Source of the DNA: an uncultured Ruminococcus sp.
Lineage (GTDB): Bacteria > Bacillota > Clostridia > Lachnospirales > Lachnospiraceae
Reading direction: 5' to 3'
DNA length: 64,000 nucleotides
Assembly: GCA_900544395.1 (NCBI GenBank)
Contig: UQVC01000002.1
Location: forward strand, 1 to 64,000
Below, piece by piece: positions 36,702-45,995 of the stretch (positions are counted from its first letter, which is position 1; every line of letters begins with the position of its first letter). The position numbers and the translations under genes are program-made. The notes beneath the pieces are model-generated. The model ran no database searches and was not told the origin of the DNA. It saw only the letters and a list, made by a program, of their open reading frames with translations.

Positions 36702-37541
36702 TTAGTTTCCTTTCATCTTTTTTCGCATGGTCTTCATAAAGCTTTCTTCACTGAGTTTCACCAGTCTGGTGCTGGTTTCTGATTTTCGGATCGTGACCCG
36801 GTCTCCTGTAGTAAGCTGCAGCATATCTGCCCCGTCAAACGTGACGATCGCCTGCTCATCCTTCCCATATCTTCCCTGACTGATGACCACCTCGATGGTA
36901 TCTTCCGCAGAAAGCACAATACTGCTTGTATTCAGCGCATGAGAACAGATCGGTGTGATCACGAACATGCTGGCCGTAGGCTCTACCACAGGCCCGCCTG
37001 CCGAAAGATTATATCCGGTGGTTCCGGTTGGCGTGGAGATGATCACTCCGTCCGCCATATAACTGTTGAGCAGGGTTCCATTGACATACACGTCAAAATG
37101 AACGATTCGAAGATTTCCATCTCTGGTGATCACAATGTCATTGACCGCCGTATTTCGATACTGGCTGCTCCCTGACACCTCACCGGTCAACATCATCCGC
37201 TCTTCAAATCCTACCTGATCCAAAAACAGACGTTCTAACGCATTCGGATAGGCAAAGCGCTCCACCTCTGCCAGAAATCCCAAAGTCCCCAGATTGATCC
37301 CGATCAACGGAAAATCATATTCTGCCAGTTCCCTGGCTGCCCGGATCAAAGTTCCGTCTCCGCCAAGAACAATTCCGCAGTCAATATTCTCCGGAACCGT
37401 TCCCGGTAAAATAAAACCATCAGCATCTTCTTCTGCCAGAATGCACCGCTTTCCATGTTGTTCGATATATGCCTGGATTTCCCGTGTGATCCGGTAATCC
37501 CGGTCTTTGATCAAATTCGTGATAATATAAAAACGCTCCAT
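36702..37541 (-). CDS. nadK: NAD kinase
   Basis: A 279-residue NAD kinase, phosphorylating NAD to NADP. The hallmark GGDGT is in CGIVLGGDGTLIRAARELA, with NLGTLGFLAEV (NE/D-type site), VNDIVITRDG and DGVIISTPTGTTGYNLSAGGP (in part: STPTGTTGYNLSAG). It lies 4 bases before argR and 10 after tlyA. Bacillus does not have it at this position, but it is common in Clostridia. Confidence 0.96.
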   Translation of the reverse strand: MERFYIITNLIKDRDYRITREIQAYIEQHGKRCILAEEDADGFILPGTVPENIDCGIVLGGDGTLIRAARELAEYDFPLIGINLGTLGFLAEVERFAYPNALERLFLDQVGFEERMMLTGEVSGSSQYRNTAVNDIVITRDGNLRIVHFDVYVNGTLLNSYMADGVIISTPTGTTGYNLSAGGPVVEPTASMFVITPICSHALNTSSIVLSAEDTIEVVISQGRYGKDEQAIVTFDGADMLQLTTGDRVTIRKSETSTRLVKLSEESFMKTMRKKMKGN

Positions 37542-37551
37542 ATTCTACCTC

Positions 37552-38358
37552 TTATTTCGCCAGTGTATCAAACGCCGCATCTACCACAAGGCTCAATTCC
37601 GCAGAAAGCGGCTCTTCCACCGGAGACGGCCATTTCTTCAGATGGATCAGATATTCAATATTTCCTTCCGGTCCCTTGATCGGCGAGAAGTCAATATTCA
37701 AGATCTTAAATCCGATGGACTGAGCATACAAGGCTACTTTTTCGATCACTTCATGATGGGTGCTCTTTTCCCGGACAACCCCTTTTTTCCCGACTTTCTC
37801 TCTTCCCGCCTCAAACTGCGGTTTGATTAAAGCAACGATCTCTCCGTCCTCTTTTAAATAGTTTCGGATCGGTTCCAGTACTTTCGTCAGAGAGATAAAC
37901 GAAACATCAATGGAAGAAAAATCAATGGGCTCTCCCAGATCTTCCGGCACGACATAACGGATATTCGTCTTTTCCATACAGACCACCCGCTCATCCTGTC
38001 TCAATTTCCAGTCCAGCTGTCCTCTTCCTACATCAATCGCAAATACTTTCTTTGCCCCGTTTTGCAGCATACAGTCTGTAAATCCGCCAGTAGAAGATCC
38101 CACATCTGTGCACACTTTCCCGTCCACACTGACATCAAAATTCGCAATGGCTTTTTCCAGCTTTAATCCGCCTCTGCTCACGTACGGCAGCACATGCCCT
38201 CGCACTTCGATCTGCACGGTATCCGGAAATGTAGTGCCAGCTTTATCTTCCCGCTGTCCTTCCACAAATACATTACCGGCCATGATCACAGCTTTTGCTT
38301 TTTCTCTGGATTCGGCCAGATTTCTTTTTACAAGTAATACATCTAAACGTTCTTTCAT
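37552..38358 (-). CDS. tlyA: TlyA-family rRNA 2'-O-methyltransferase
   Basis: A 268-residue protein with an N-terminal S4 RNA-binding domain (about 1-65; RLDVLLVKRNLAESREKAKAVIMAG in parts) and a FtsJ-type methyltransferase domain whose SAM motif is VCTDVGSSTGGFTDCML. TlyA methylates ribosomal RNA 2'-hydroxyls; older labels call it hemolysin A. Starts one base after dxs stops. Equivalent to Bacillus yqxC in the same neighbourhood. Confidence 0.95.
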   Translation of the reverse strand: MKERLDVLLVKRNLAESREKAKAVIMAGNVFVEGQREDKAGTTFPDTVQIEVRGHVLPYVSRGGLKLEKAIANFDVSVDGKVCTDVGSSTGGFTDCMLQNGAKKVFAIDVGRGQLDWKLRQDERVVCMEKTNIRYVVPEDLGEPIDFSSIDVSFISLTKVLEPIRNYLKEDGEIVALIKPQFEAGREKVGKKGVVREKSTHHEVIEKVALYAQSIGFKILNIDFSPIKGPEGNIEYLIHLKKWPSPVEEPLSAELSLVVDAAFDTLAK

Positions 38359-38359
38359 G

Positions 38360-40234
38360 TTATTCTTTCCCCATCGTTACATAATCTGCAATAATCTGCC
38401 GGACGATCGTCCTGGCATCCAGCCCCACTTCTTTTTGCAGGACTTCTACATTTCCATGTTCTACATAGTCATCCGGGATTCCGATACATCTTACCTGTAC
38501 TCCCAGCTTTGCGCGGGACACATACTGTAAAACCTGTTCGCCAAATCCGCCGGATACCACATTTTCTTCAATCGTCACAAACAGCCGGTGTTCCTGTCCC
38601 AGCCTCTCCAGCATCGCCGTATCCAGAGGTTTCACGAACCGGGCATTGACCAGAGAACAGCTGTATCCGATCCCCTTGAGTCTCGTGCGCACTTCTGCAG
38701 CCAGTTTTGCCATATGTCCCACAAAGATTACCGCAATGTCTTCTTCTTCGTACAGGATCTCACTTTTCCCATATTCGATCGGAGCCCTAAATTCCGGAAA
38801 TCCTTCATATGCCGCACCTCTTGGATACCGCAGCGCCACCGGATATGGAAAATCAACACAAAATCGGACCATATCCGCCATCTCCCATCGATTCTTCGGA
38901 GACAAAATGGTCATATTCGGGATCATATTCAAAAAAGACAGATCAAACAATCCCTGATGTGTCTCCCCGTCACTGCCCACCAGACCTGCACGGTCCACAG
39001 CGATCATCACAGGAAGATTCTGCAGACAGACATCGTGGATTGTCTGATCAAAGGCTCTCTGCAAAAAGGAAGAGTACACTGCCACCACTGGTTTCAAGCC
39101 TCCTGCCGCCAGCCCTGCAGCAAAGGTGAGGGCATGCTCCTCTGCGATCCCCACATCAAAAAAGCGCTCCGGAAATCTTCTGGCAAATCGTGCCAGCCCG
39201 GTACCATCCGCCATAGCCGCTGTGATCCCGACCACCGATTCATCCTGTTTTGCAATATCACAGAACACCTTTGAAAAAATATCCGTGTAACTGTCTTTCT
39301 CGCTTTTTTGTTTTGCCTCCCCTGTCTCGATATCAAAGGGAACAATCCCGTGAAATCTGGACGGATCTTCCTCTGCCGGACGGTATCCTTTCCCTTTCTG
39401 GGTCAGCACATGAACCAGCACTGCATGATCTACACGCTTTGCTTCCTGGAATGTTTTGTACAGTTTTCGGATATCATGTCCATCCACAGGGCCAAGATAC
39501 GTGATCCCCATATCTTCAAAAAACATGCCCGGCACCAGAAGCTGTTTTAATCCGCTTTTTGTCTTTTTGATCTGAGACAGGATCTTTTCTCCCTGTACCG
39601 GAATCTTCATCAGCGTATCCTCAACGCCCTTTTTGAGATCCGTATAGGCATTCGCCGTGCGCAGCCCGTTCAAATACTGTGACATTCCGCCTACATTTTC
39701 GGAAATCGACATATTATTATCATTCAGCACAATAATAAAGTTGCTTTTCAGCCTGGAAGCATTGTTGAGCGCCTCGTACGCCATGCCGCCTGTCATCGCC
39801 CCGTCTCCAATGATCGAAATGACACTGTGGGATTCGCCCCGGATATCCCGCGCAGCCACATACCCCAGTCCTGCTGAAATAGAGGTAGAACTGTGGCCCG
39901 TATCAAATGCGTCACAATCGCTCTCTTTTCGTTTTGGGAATCCGCTCATTCCCCCGTATTTTCTCAGATCATCAAACCCGGCTCTTCTTCCCGTCAGGAT
40001 CTTATGAGTGTAAGACTGATGTCCCACATCCCAGATCATCTTATCCTGCGGAAGTTCAAACGCCAGATGCAGCGCCATCGTCAGTTCCACCACGCCAAGG
40101 TTAGAAGCCAGATGACCGCCCGTCACACTGATCTTTTCGATCAGAAACTGACGGATCTCTGCTGCCAGCTCTTCCAGTTCTTCCGGCTTTAGCTGTTTGA
40201 TATCATTTTCTTTCTGAATCTTTTCTAATAACAT
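38360..40234 (-). CDS. dxs: 1-Deoxy-D-xylulose-5-phosphate synthase
   Basis: A 624-residue thiamine-diphosphate enzyme that joins pyruvate and glyceraldehyde 3-phosphate in the MEP isoprenoid pathway. Visible: HLASNLGVVELT with the catalytic histidine, the ThDP motif GDGAMTGGMAYEALNN (GDG...NN), the transketolase segment FDVGIAEEHALTFAAGLA and DRAGLVGSDGETHQG. Full length. It is followed in the pathway and operon by ispA upstream and tlyA downstream. Confidence 0.98.
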   Translation of the reverse strand: MLLEKIQKENDIKQLKPEELEELAAEIRQFLIEKISVTGGHLASNLGVVELTMALHLAFELPQDKMIWDVGHQSYTHKILTGRRAGFDDLRKYGGMSGFPKRKESDCDAFDTGHSSTSISAGLGYVAARDIRGESHSVISIIGDGAMTGGMAYEALNNASRLKSNFIIVLNDNNMSISENVGGMSQYLNGLRTANAYTDLKKGVEDTLMKIPVQGEKILSQIKKTKSGLKQLLVPGMFFEDMGITYLGPVDGHDIRKLYKTFQEAKRVDHAVLVHVLTQKGKGYRPAEEDPSRFHGIVPFDIETGEAKQKSEKDSYTDIFSKVFCDIAKQDESVVGITAAMADGTGLARFARRFPERFFDVGIAEEHALTFAAGLAAGGLKPVVAVYSSFLQRAFDQTIHDVCLQNLPVMIAVDRAGLVGSDGETHQGLFDLSFLNMIPNMTILSPKNRWEMADMVRFCVDFPYPVALRYPRGAAYEGFPEFRAPIEYGKSEILYEEEDIAVIFVGHMAKLAAEVRTRLKGIGYSCSLVNARFVKPLDTAMLERLGQEHRLFVTIEENVVSGGFGEQVLQYVSRAKLGVQVRCIGIPDDYVEHGNVEVLQKEVGLDARTIVRQIIADYVTMGKE

Positions 40235-40246
40235 AAGGTGTCCCCC

Positions 40247-41137
40247 TTATTTCTCCCGGTATATCAATGACTCCAGCAGAATCTCCAGATACGCATCCTT
40301 CATCTCAAATGCCCGCAGCTTTCCGATGGCATTTCGGGAAAGGGTCTCCACATCCTGCTTTGCCTGATCCAGACCTTTCCATACTACGTAAGTCATTTTC
40401 TCATTTTTTTCATCGCTGTGTACCGGCTTTCCAAGCACCTCCGTGGTACTGGTCACATCCAGAATATCATCCTGGATCTGAAATGCCATTCCCACTTCTG
40501 CTGCGATTTCTTCCATTGCCTGCACACTTTCTTTTGGCGCTCCTGCCAGGATCGCACCGATCATCATAGAGGCTTCGATCAGGGCGCCTGTCTTTAGGCG
40601 GTAAATAAATTCCAGCTTTTCCCCGGAAATCTTCTCTCCGGATGACTTCACATCTACCACCTGGCCGCCGATCATCCCGTAAATTCCTGCTTTTCTTCCC
40701 AGAACCTGCAGCGCCTTTCCGATGCAAAAGCTATTCTCCGGTTCCATATCAAATGCCAGAGCTGCTGTCTCAAACGCAAAATTCAAAAGTCCGTCTCCTG
40801 TCAGAATTCCCATGTCTTCTCCATATACTACATGGGTCGTCTTTCTTCCCCGGCGGTATTCATCATCATCCATTGCCGGCAAATCATCATGGACCAGAGA
40901 ATACGTATGGATCATCTCAATCGCTGCCATAAATGGCTCGATCACTGCCGTAGTTCCGCCAAACAGATGATAGGTCTCCTGCATCAGCATCGGCCGCAGA
41001 CGCTTTCCTCCAGACAGCATACTGTACTGCATGGCATCCATTACCAGCTTCTGCTGCCCTTCCACTTTGGGAAGATATCGCTTCAAAACGGTCTCGATCT
41101 GTGCTGTTTTTTCTTTCTGTATTTGTTTAAAATTCAT
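40247..41137 (-). CDS. ispA: Geranylgeranyl/farnesyl diphosphate synthase
   Basis: A 296-residue trans-prenyltransferase. ATG 41137 is chosen, overlapping the end of xseB by 11 bases, with GGAGAAATGC as ribosome site; the frame from 41170 lies inside xseB. First aspartate-rich motif is LVHDDLPAMDDDEYRRG, second is FQIDDDILDVT-like (reads FQIQDDILD). Chain length (C15 or C20) cannot be decided from this. Conserved place between xseB and dxs. Confidence 0.96.
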   Translation of the reverse strand: MNFKQIQKEKTAQIETVLKRYLPKVEGQQKLVMDAMQYSMLSGGKRLRPMLMQETYHLFGGTTAVIEPFMAAIEMIHTYSLVHDDLPAMDDDEYRRGRKTTHVVYGEDMGILTGDGLLNFAFETAALAFDMEPENSFCIGKALQVLGRKAGIYGMIGGQVVDVKSSGEKISGEKLEFIYRLKTGALIEASMMIGAILAGAPKESVQAMEEIAAEVGMAFQIQDDILDVTSTTEVLGKPVHSDEKNEKMTYVVWKGLDQAKQDVETLSRNAIGKLRAFEMKDAYLEILLESLIYREK

Positions 41138-41345
41138 GCATTTCTCCATTCTCGTCCAAAACCTGAACACTTTTTTCTACTGCATCAATCGTTTCATTGC
41201 ACTGCTGCAGCAGCTGCATCCCTTCATGGTACAAGGCAAAGGATTGTTCCAGGGTAATATCCGCCTGTTCCATATCTGCGGTGATCTGTTCCAGTCTCGC
41301 AAATAACTCCTCCAGTCCCGGTGTCTCTTCCCTTTGTTTTTCCAT
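41127..41345 (-). CDS. xseB: Exodeoxyribonuclease VII small subunit
   Basis: A 72-residue protein from ATG 41345, which has AGAGGAGGCGG upstream; the frame from 41369 overlaps xseA. The family core GLEELFARLEQITADMEQ and LEQSFALYHEGMQLLQQC (in parts) forms two helices. It binds XseA to make the single-strand exonuclease. Confidence 0.95.
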   Translation of the reverse strand: MEKQREETPGLEELFARLEQITADMEQADITLEQSFALYHEGMQLLQQCNETIDAVEKSVQVLDENGEMHEF

Positions 41346-41358
41346 CTGTCCGCCTCCT

Positions 41359-42576
41359 CTATGTGTCATACTCTATTTCTGCTGTCTTGTTACAAACCTG
41401 GGCCTCAACCTTTCCATCCGATACGTAAATCTGCAGCCGTTCCCCGCACTCCACATCTCCGATCTTCTTCACCGGATGATGGGCGGGATTCTCAACATAG
41501 GCATATCCCTGATTCAGCTTCTCCAGAGGCGAGAGTCCTTTCATCTTCTCTACATAAATCGCAAACCGATGCCGCTTCTGCTGCAAAATCTCTTCCATCC
41601 GACTGCGAAGATGTACTTCCAGGTCCGAAGCATACTGCCGGTTTTCCAGAAGCTTCTGCCTTGGGTGAAACACTTTCAGTTTCCACGCCATCTGCCGGAC
41701 GATCTGCCGATTTTTCTCCATCTCCTGCTGCATTGCCAGAGACAGCCGTTTCTGACACTCCTGCATCCAGACCTTTGCTGCCTGCAGCTCATATACGGCA
41801 AGCTCCGCCGCTGCGGAAGGAGTTGGCGCACGCAGATCCGCCACATAATCTGCAATGGTGGTATCCGTCTCATGTCCAACGGCTGAAATCACCGGTACCC
41901 GGCAGTCAAAAATAGCACGCGCCACGCACTCTTCATTAAACGCCCACAGATCTTCGATGGAACCGCCGCCTCTGCCTACGATCATAACATCCACATTCTG
42001 CGCTTCCAGTTGGCGGATCCCCCGCACAATACTCTCTGCGGCTCCCTCCCCCTGCACTTTGGCAGGATACAAGATCAGCTGTACATAAGGATTTCTTCGG
42101 GAAGCCACATGGATGATATCCCGCACTGCCGCCCCGGATGAGGCTGTCACGATCCCTACGGTCTTCACAAACTTTGGAATGGGCTGCTTATATTCCGGAG
42201 CAAACATTCCCATCTCTTCCAGTTCCTGCTTCAGGGCTTCGAACTTAAGGTACAGTTCTCCCGCTCCGTCCAGCATGATCTCCTTTGCATACATCTGGTA
42301 TCTGCCATCCCGCTCATAGACGCTGACAGATCCAAGGACGATCACATTCTGTCCTTCCCGCATACGAAAAGAAAGCCCTGACCGTGAGCCTGCGAACATC
42401 ACGCAGGCTATCGTGCCGGACTCATCTTTCAAAGAAAAATATAGATGCCCTGATGGATGATATTTACAGTTGGAAACTTCCCCTTTGACATACAGCCGGT
42501 TCAGCATAAAATCCTGTGTAAACATATTTTTGATATAGGCATTTACCTGTTTGACTGTGTAGACATTCTTGATCAT
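41359..42576 (-). CDS. xseA: Exodeoxyribonuclease VII large subunit
   Basis: A 405-residue catalytic subunit. An OB-fold (about 1-100; VKGEVSNCKYHPSGHLYFSLKD in parts) is followed by the nuclease domain with GIVTASSGAAVRDI, VGRGGGSIEDLWAFN and SAVGHETDTTIAD, and then a coiled C-terminal region. It degrades single-stranded DNA in both directions. In Bacillus folD sits between nusB and this gene; here nusB is only 18 bases away. Confidence 0.97.
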   Translation of the reverse strand: MIKNVYTVKQVNAYIKNMFTQDFMLNRLYVKGEVSNCKYHPSGHLYFSLKDESGTIACVMFAGSRSGLSFRMREGQNVIVLGSVSVYERDGRYQMYAKEIMLDGAGELYLKFEALKQELEEMGMFAPEYKQPIPKFVKTVGIVTASSGAAVRDIIHVASRRNPYVQLILYPAKVQGEGAAESIVRGIRQLEAQNVDVMIVGRGGGSIEDLWAFNEECVARAIFDCRVPVISAVGHETDTTIADYVADLRAPTPSAAAELAVYELQAAKVWMQECQKRLSLAMQQEMEKNRQIVRQMAWKLKVFHPRQKLLENRQYASDLEVHLRSRMEEILQQKRHRFAIYVEKMKGLSPLEKLNQGYAYVENPAHHPVKKIGDVECGERLQIYVSDGKVEAQVCNKTAEIEYDT

Positions 42577-42594
42577 CTGACTGCCCCGCCATCT

Positions 42595-42993
42595 CTAATC
42601 TGCAATCCTGGCAAGTACTCCATTGACAAATGCAGGTCCTTCTTCTCCGCTGAACTTTTTCGCAAGCTCTACTGCCTCATTGATCGCAACTTTTTGGGGA
42701 ACCTCCTCGTCCCATTTCATCTCATAAACTGCAAGCCTTAAAATCGCAAGATCGATCTTATTCATTCGGGTGGTTTTCCAACCGGTAGTTTTTTCATTCA
42801 AAATCGTATCAATCTCTTCCACCTTTTCTGTCACAGCATAAAACTTGTTCCTGATATACTCTTTATCTTTCTCTTTCGCACTGTGCAGCTCTTCAAAATA
42901 TAAATCCAGATGCTCCGGCATCTCTTCTAATGTATTAAATTCAATCTGGAACAACATCTTGAAAATGTGTTCCCGAAGTTCTGTTCTTACCAT
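42595..42993 (-). CDS. nusB: Transcription antitermination protein NusB
   Basis: A 132-residue all-helical NusB that binds boxA RNA with S10 for rRNA antitermination. Family motifs: RTELREHIFKMLFQIEF at the start, LDLAILRLAVYEM-like (reads IDLAILRLAVYEM), VAINEAVELAKKFSGEEGPAFVNGVLA (in parts). First gene of the nusB-xseAB-ispA-dxs-tlyA-nadK-argR-recN run. Confidence 0.96.
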   Translation of the reverse strand: MVRTELREHIFKMLFQIEFNTLEEMPEHLDLYFEELHSAKEKDKEYIRNKFYAVTEKVEEIDTILNEKTTGWKTTRMNKIDLAILRLAVYEMKWDEEVPQKVAINEAVELAKKFSGEEGPAFVNGVLARIAD

Positions 42994-43055
42994 ATGGGCT
43001 CCTTCCGTCTTTTGTGTTCTTTCATTCCTGTTCCTTCTTCAGGTCCATCTCTTTC

Positions 43056-43083
43056 AAAAGAAAAAGGATGTCCTGCGACATCC
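43056..43083 (-). terminator. asp23 terminator overlapping the nusB start site
   Basis: GGATGTC (43066-43072) pairs with GACATCC (43077-43083) and CTTTTTC follows on the minus strand. The nusB -10 box ends 4 bases before the first arm, so transcripts from the nusB promoter would begin within the arm and escape the stem. Confidence 0.75.
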
Positions 43084-43086
43084 TTT

Positions 43087-43116
43087 ATTATACTACAGCT
43101 GTCCTGCCTTTTGCAA
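43087..43116 (-). promoter_or_regulatory. Promoter of the nusB-recN operon
   Basis: TTGCAA (43111-43116), 18 bases and TATAAT (43087-43092) on the minus strand, just after the asp23 stop. Confidence 0.65.
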
Positions 43117-43133
43117 CGAAAAGGTGTATTTCT

Positions 43134-43526
43134 CTATCTGGAAGCGTCCTGACCTTCCATCTCCACGCCTGCAACTTTTACATTGACATCCGCAACTTCC
43201 AGCCCTGTCATATTCTCTACCGCTGTCTTCACTTTCTCCTGTACTTTGGCAGATACTTCCACAATGCTGTAATTGTACTTCATGTTCAACGCCAGAGATA
43301 CTGTCACAACACCTTCCAGCACATCCACCTTCACGCCTTTGGAAAGATTCTTCATTCCCAGCTTGCTGATCAGCTCATTGGTAATGTTTCCTGCCATAGA
43401 AGCAACGCCTTCTACTTCAGTCGCTGCAAGAGCCGCGATGATCGCAACTACTTCATCTGCAATCTTGACTTCTCCCATGCTGGTATCATTCTGTATTGTA
43501 TAACTATTTCTTTCGTCCTTTGCCAT
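43134..43526 (-). CDS. Asp23/Gls24 family envelope stress protein
   Basis: A 130-residue Asp23-family protein, equivalent to Bacillus YqhY, which precedes nusB there too. Core: GEVKIADEVVAIIAALAATEVEGVASMAG (in parts) and KGVKVDVLEGVVTVSLALNMKYNYSIVEVSAKVQEKVKTAVENMTGLEVADVNVKVAGVEM (in parts). Such proteins are membrane-associated and link envelope or lipid metabolism with stress; biochemical role unclear. It has its own promoter and terminator. Confidence 0.93.
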   Translation of the reverse strand: MAKDERNSYTIQNDTSMGEVKIADEVVAIIAALAATEVEGVASMAGNITNELISKLGMKNLSKGVKVDVLEGVVTVSLALNMKYNYSIVEVSAKVQEKVKTAVENMTGLEVADVNVKVAGVEMEGQDASR

Positions 43527-43577
43527 GATAAGACCCTCCTGTTCGCTGTCTACTGTTTGCGATAATCTTCTTGTTCC

Positions 43578-43606
43578 ATTATATCAGACCTGTTCTGGAT
43601 TGACAA
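43578..43606 (-). promoter_or_regulatory. Promoter of asp23
   Basis: TTGTCA (43601-43606), 17 bases and TATAAT (43578-43583) on the minus strand, directly after the prfC stop. Confidence 0.7.
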
Positions 43607-43609
43607 GGG

Positions 43610-45202
43610 TCAGGAACGTCCGAATTCCGACAGGATCAGACCTTCATTACGCTCCTGTGTCATACGGATACTCCACTCATGAGTGAAAAGAAGAAGTGGT
43701 CTGTCTTTCAGGTCTTTGATCTTCTTCATGTCCGAAGTTCCGACCAGACGGTTCAGATCGATATCCTCATTTTCAATCCAGCGGATATACTCATACGGCA
43801 GATTTTCCAGTCGGATCTCTACTTTATATTCATTCTCCAGACGATACTTCAGTACATCAAACTGCAGAACTCCGACCACGCCGACAATGATTTCTTCCAT
43901 TCCAGTATTGTACTCCTGAAAAATCTGGATTGCACCTTCCTGGGCAATCTGATTGATTCCCTTGACAAACTGCTTTCTTTTCATGGTGTCCACCTGACGG
44001 ACTCTGGCAAAATGCTCCGGCGCAAAGGTCGGGATTCCTTCGTATGCAAACCGTTTTTTGGAAGTCGTCAGTGTATCTCCGATGGAAAAGATGCCCGGAT
44101 CAAATACACCGATGATATCTCCTCCATATGCTTTCTCGATCATCTTTCTTTCACTGGCCATCATCTGCTGAGGCTGGGAAAGACGTACTTCTTTTCCACC
44201 CTGGATATGATATACGTTCATTCCTGCTTCGAATTCCCCGGAACAGATTCTCATAAATGCGATCCTGTCACGATGGGCTTTATTCATGTTCGCCTGGATC
44301 TTAAAGACAAAGGCAGAAAAATCCGGCTCTTCCATGGGATCGATCGCGCCCTGATCGGACATACGCGGAAGCGGCGAAGATGTCATGGCAAGAAAATGCT
44401 GCAAGAACGTCTCCACCCCGAAATTCGTCAGTGCAGAACCAAAAAATACGGGAGAAAGTTCTCCTTTGCTCACCAGTTCCTGGTCAAACTCTGCCGCAGC
44501 CCCGTCTAAAAGTTCGATCTCCTCTTCCAGTGTCACTTTTGCCTCTGTTCCGATCAGCCAGTCGATCTCCGGATTGTGGATGTCAACTTTTTTCACTTCT
44601 CCCATAGAAGTTCCCTTTTTCGTATCGGAAAACAGCTCTACTTCCTGTTTCTGCCGGTCAAACACTCCCTTGAACTCTTTGCCGGAACCAATCGGCCAGT
44701 TCACCGGGCAGGTGGCGATGCCGAGTTCTTTCTCGATCTCATCCAAAAGATCAAAGGTGTCCTTAGCCTCCCGGTCCATCTTATTGATAAAAGTAAAGAT
44801 CGGAATATGACGCATCACGCAGACTTTAAATAATTTTCTTGTCTGTGCCTCCACACCTTTGGATGCATCGATTACCATCACCGCAGAGTCCGCCGCCATC
44901 AGTGTACGGTACGTATCCTCCGAGAAATCCTGGTGTCCCGGTGTATCCAGGATATTGATGCAATATCCGTCATAATTAAACTGCAGTACGGAAGAAGTGA
45001 CAGAAATTCCTCTCTCCTTTTCAATCTCCATCCAGTCTGAAACTGCATGTTTTGCCGTTGCTTTTCCCTTGACAGATCCTGCCTGATTGATGGCTCCTCC
45101 ATACAGAAGGAACTTCTCAGTCAACGTGGTCTTACCGGCATCCGGATGGGATATGATGGCAAATGTCCTTCGTTTTTCTATCTCCTTTGTAATATCTGAC
45201 AT
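43610..45202 (-). CDS. prfC: Peptide chain release factor 3
   Basis: A 530-residue translational GTPase that recycles RF1/RF2. G1 SHPDAGKTT, G2 region GISVTSSVLQF, G3 DTPGHQDFSEDTYRT and G4 NKMDR are present, followed by domains II and III as in RF3 (length matches). AGGAGAAAAGAG precedes ATG 45202. Its place between spoIIIAH and asp23 is taken by accB-accC in Bacillus. Confidence 0.97.
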   Translation of the reverse strand: MSDITKEIEKRRTFAIISHPDAGKTTLTEKFLLYGGAINQAGSVKGKATAKHAVSDWMEIEKERGISVTSSVLQFNYDGYCINILDTPGHQDFSEDTYRTLMAADSAVMVIDASKGVEAQTRKLFKVCVMRHIPIFTFINKMDREAKDTFDLLDEIEKELGIATCPVNWPIGSGKEFKGVFDRQKQEVELFSDTKKGTSMGEVKKVDIHNPEIDWLIGTEAKVTLEEEIELLDGAAAEFDQELVSKGELSPVFFGSALTNFGVETFLQHFLAMTSSPLPRMSDQGAIDPMEEPDFSAFVFKIQANMNKAHRDRIAFMRICSGEFEAGMNVYHIQGGKEVRLSQPQQMMASERKMIEKAYGGDIIGVFDPGIFSIGDTLTTSKKRFAYEGIPTFAPEHFARVRQVDTMKRKQFVKGINQIAQEGAIQIFQEYNTGMEEIIVGVVGVLQFDVLKYRLENEYKVEIRLENLPYEYIRWIENEDIDLNRLVGTSDMKKIKDLKDRPLLLFTHEWSIRMTQERNEGLILSEFGRS

Positions 45203-45244
45203 GTTCTCTTTTCTCCTGTTCTATAAAACTTCGCATGTTCTTTT

Positions 45245-45273
45245 AGTGTATCACATGGCTTCTCCTGCCGCAA
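45245..45273 (-). promoter_or_regulatory. Candidate promoter of prfC
   Basis: TTGCGG (45268-45273), 17 bases and TACACT (45245-45250) on the minus strand. Separates prfC from spoIIIA control. Confidence 0.5.
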
Positions 45274-45292
45274 TCGAAATTTCATCCGGTGT

Positions 45293-45973
45293 CTACTTTT
45301 CTTCGCTCTTTTCTGTCCCTTCTGTCTCTTCTGTTCCTTCTGCTTCTTCTGTTCCCTGGGTTTCATGGATCGGCGTGATCACAATCTTCTCCGGTGCAAT
45401 GTTGGTCTTTCTTGTAACAATGTCCTCGATCTGTGCACGATTGGCATCTGTAAGTTCCTGTGCATTCACCACTATATCAGCAGAATCTGCAGTCAGACTG
45501 ACTACCGCCTCTGAAAATCCTTTGGATGCCATCAGCGTTTCTACTGCCACTTCCTGTTCGGAAAGCTGTGTCAGCTGCAGCATTTGTGCAATGGCATCTT
45601 TTTTCTCTTCTTCACTGATATTGGTATTGTCGATCAATGCCTGCAATGTCTCTTTATTCTGTGCCCGCACCTGCTCTCTGGAAAGTTTCGCCTGAGCTAC
45701 GGTATTTTGCGCCCCTGTGCTGGTTAAGACCGCTTCTCCCGGTGTGCCCTCAACTTCGGAATCATTGCTTGCGATCTCCCCGTCTGTTTCCAGTTCCTCT
45801 GCAGAAATATCCAGCAATTCCTGATTTGCAGTTTCTGCGCTTGCCTCTTTGGCACGATTTTCTTTTTCTCCAAACAGACGTCCTGAATAATTCAGATATC
45901 CCGCAATGGCGATCATCACCGCCAGCGCCGTAATAATGATCTGATTTTTTTTAAATAATCGTTTCAACCTCAT
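45293..45973 (-). CDS. spoIIIAH: Stage III sporulation protein AH
   Basis: A 226-residue mother-cell protein that pairs with forespore SpoIIQ across the septum. ATG 45973 has GAGGAGG upstream. A single membrane helix (about 12-32; NQIIITALAVMIAIAGYLNYSG in parts) is followed by a Q/E-rich linker and the YscJ/FliF-like ring domain (about 130-205). The tail is a low-complexity GTEExEGTEExEGTE repeat of about 20 residues not found in the Bacillus protein. Confidence 0.94.
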   Translation of the reverse strand: MRLKRLFKKNQIIITALAVMIAIAGYLNYSGRLFGEKENRAKEASAETANQELLDISAEELETDGEIASNDSEVEGTPGEAVLTSTGAQNTVAQAKLSREQVRAQNKETLQALIDNTNISEEEKKDAIAQMLQLTQLSEQEVAVETLMASKGFSEAVVSLTADSADIVVNAQELTDANRAQIEDIVTRKTNIAPEKIVITPIHETQGTEEAEGTEETEGTEKSEEK

Positions 45974-45995
45974 ATCCTCCTCTTTTTTCTCTGTT

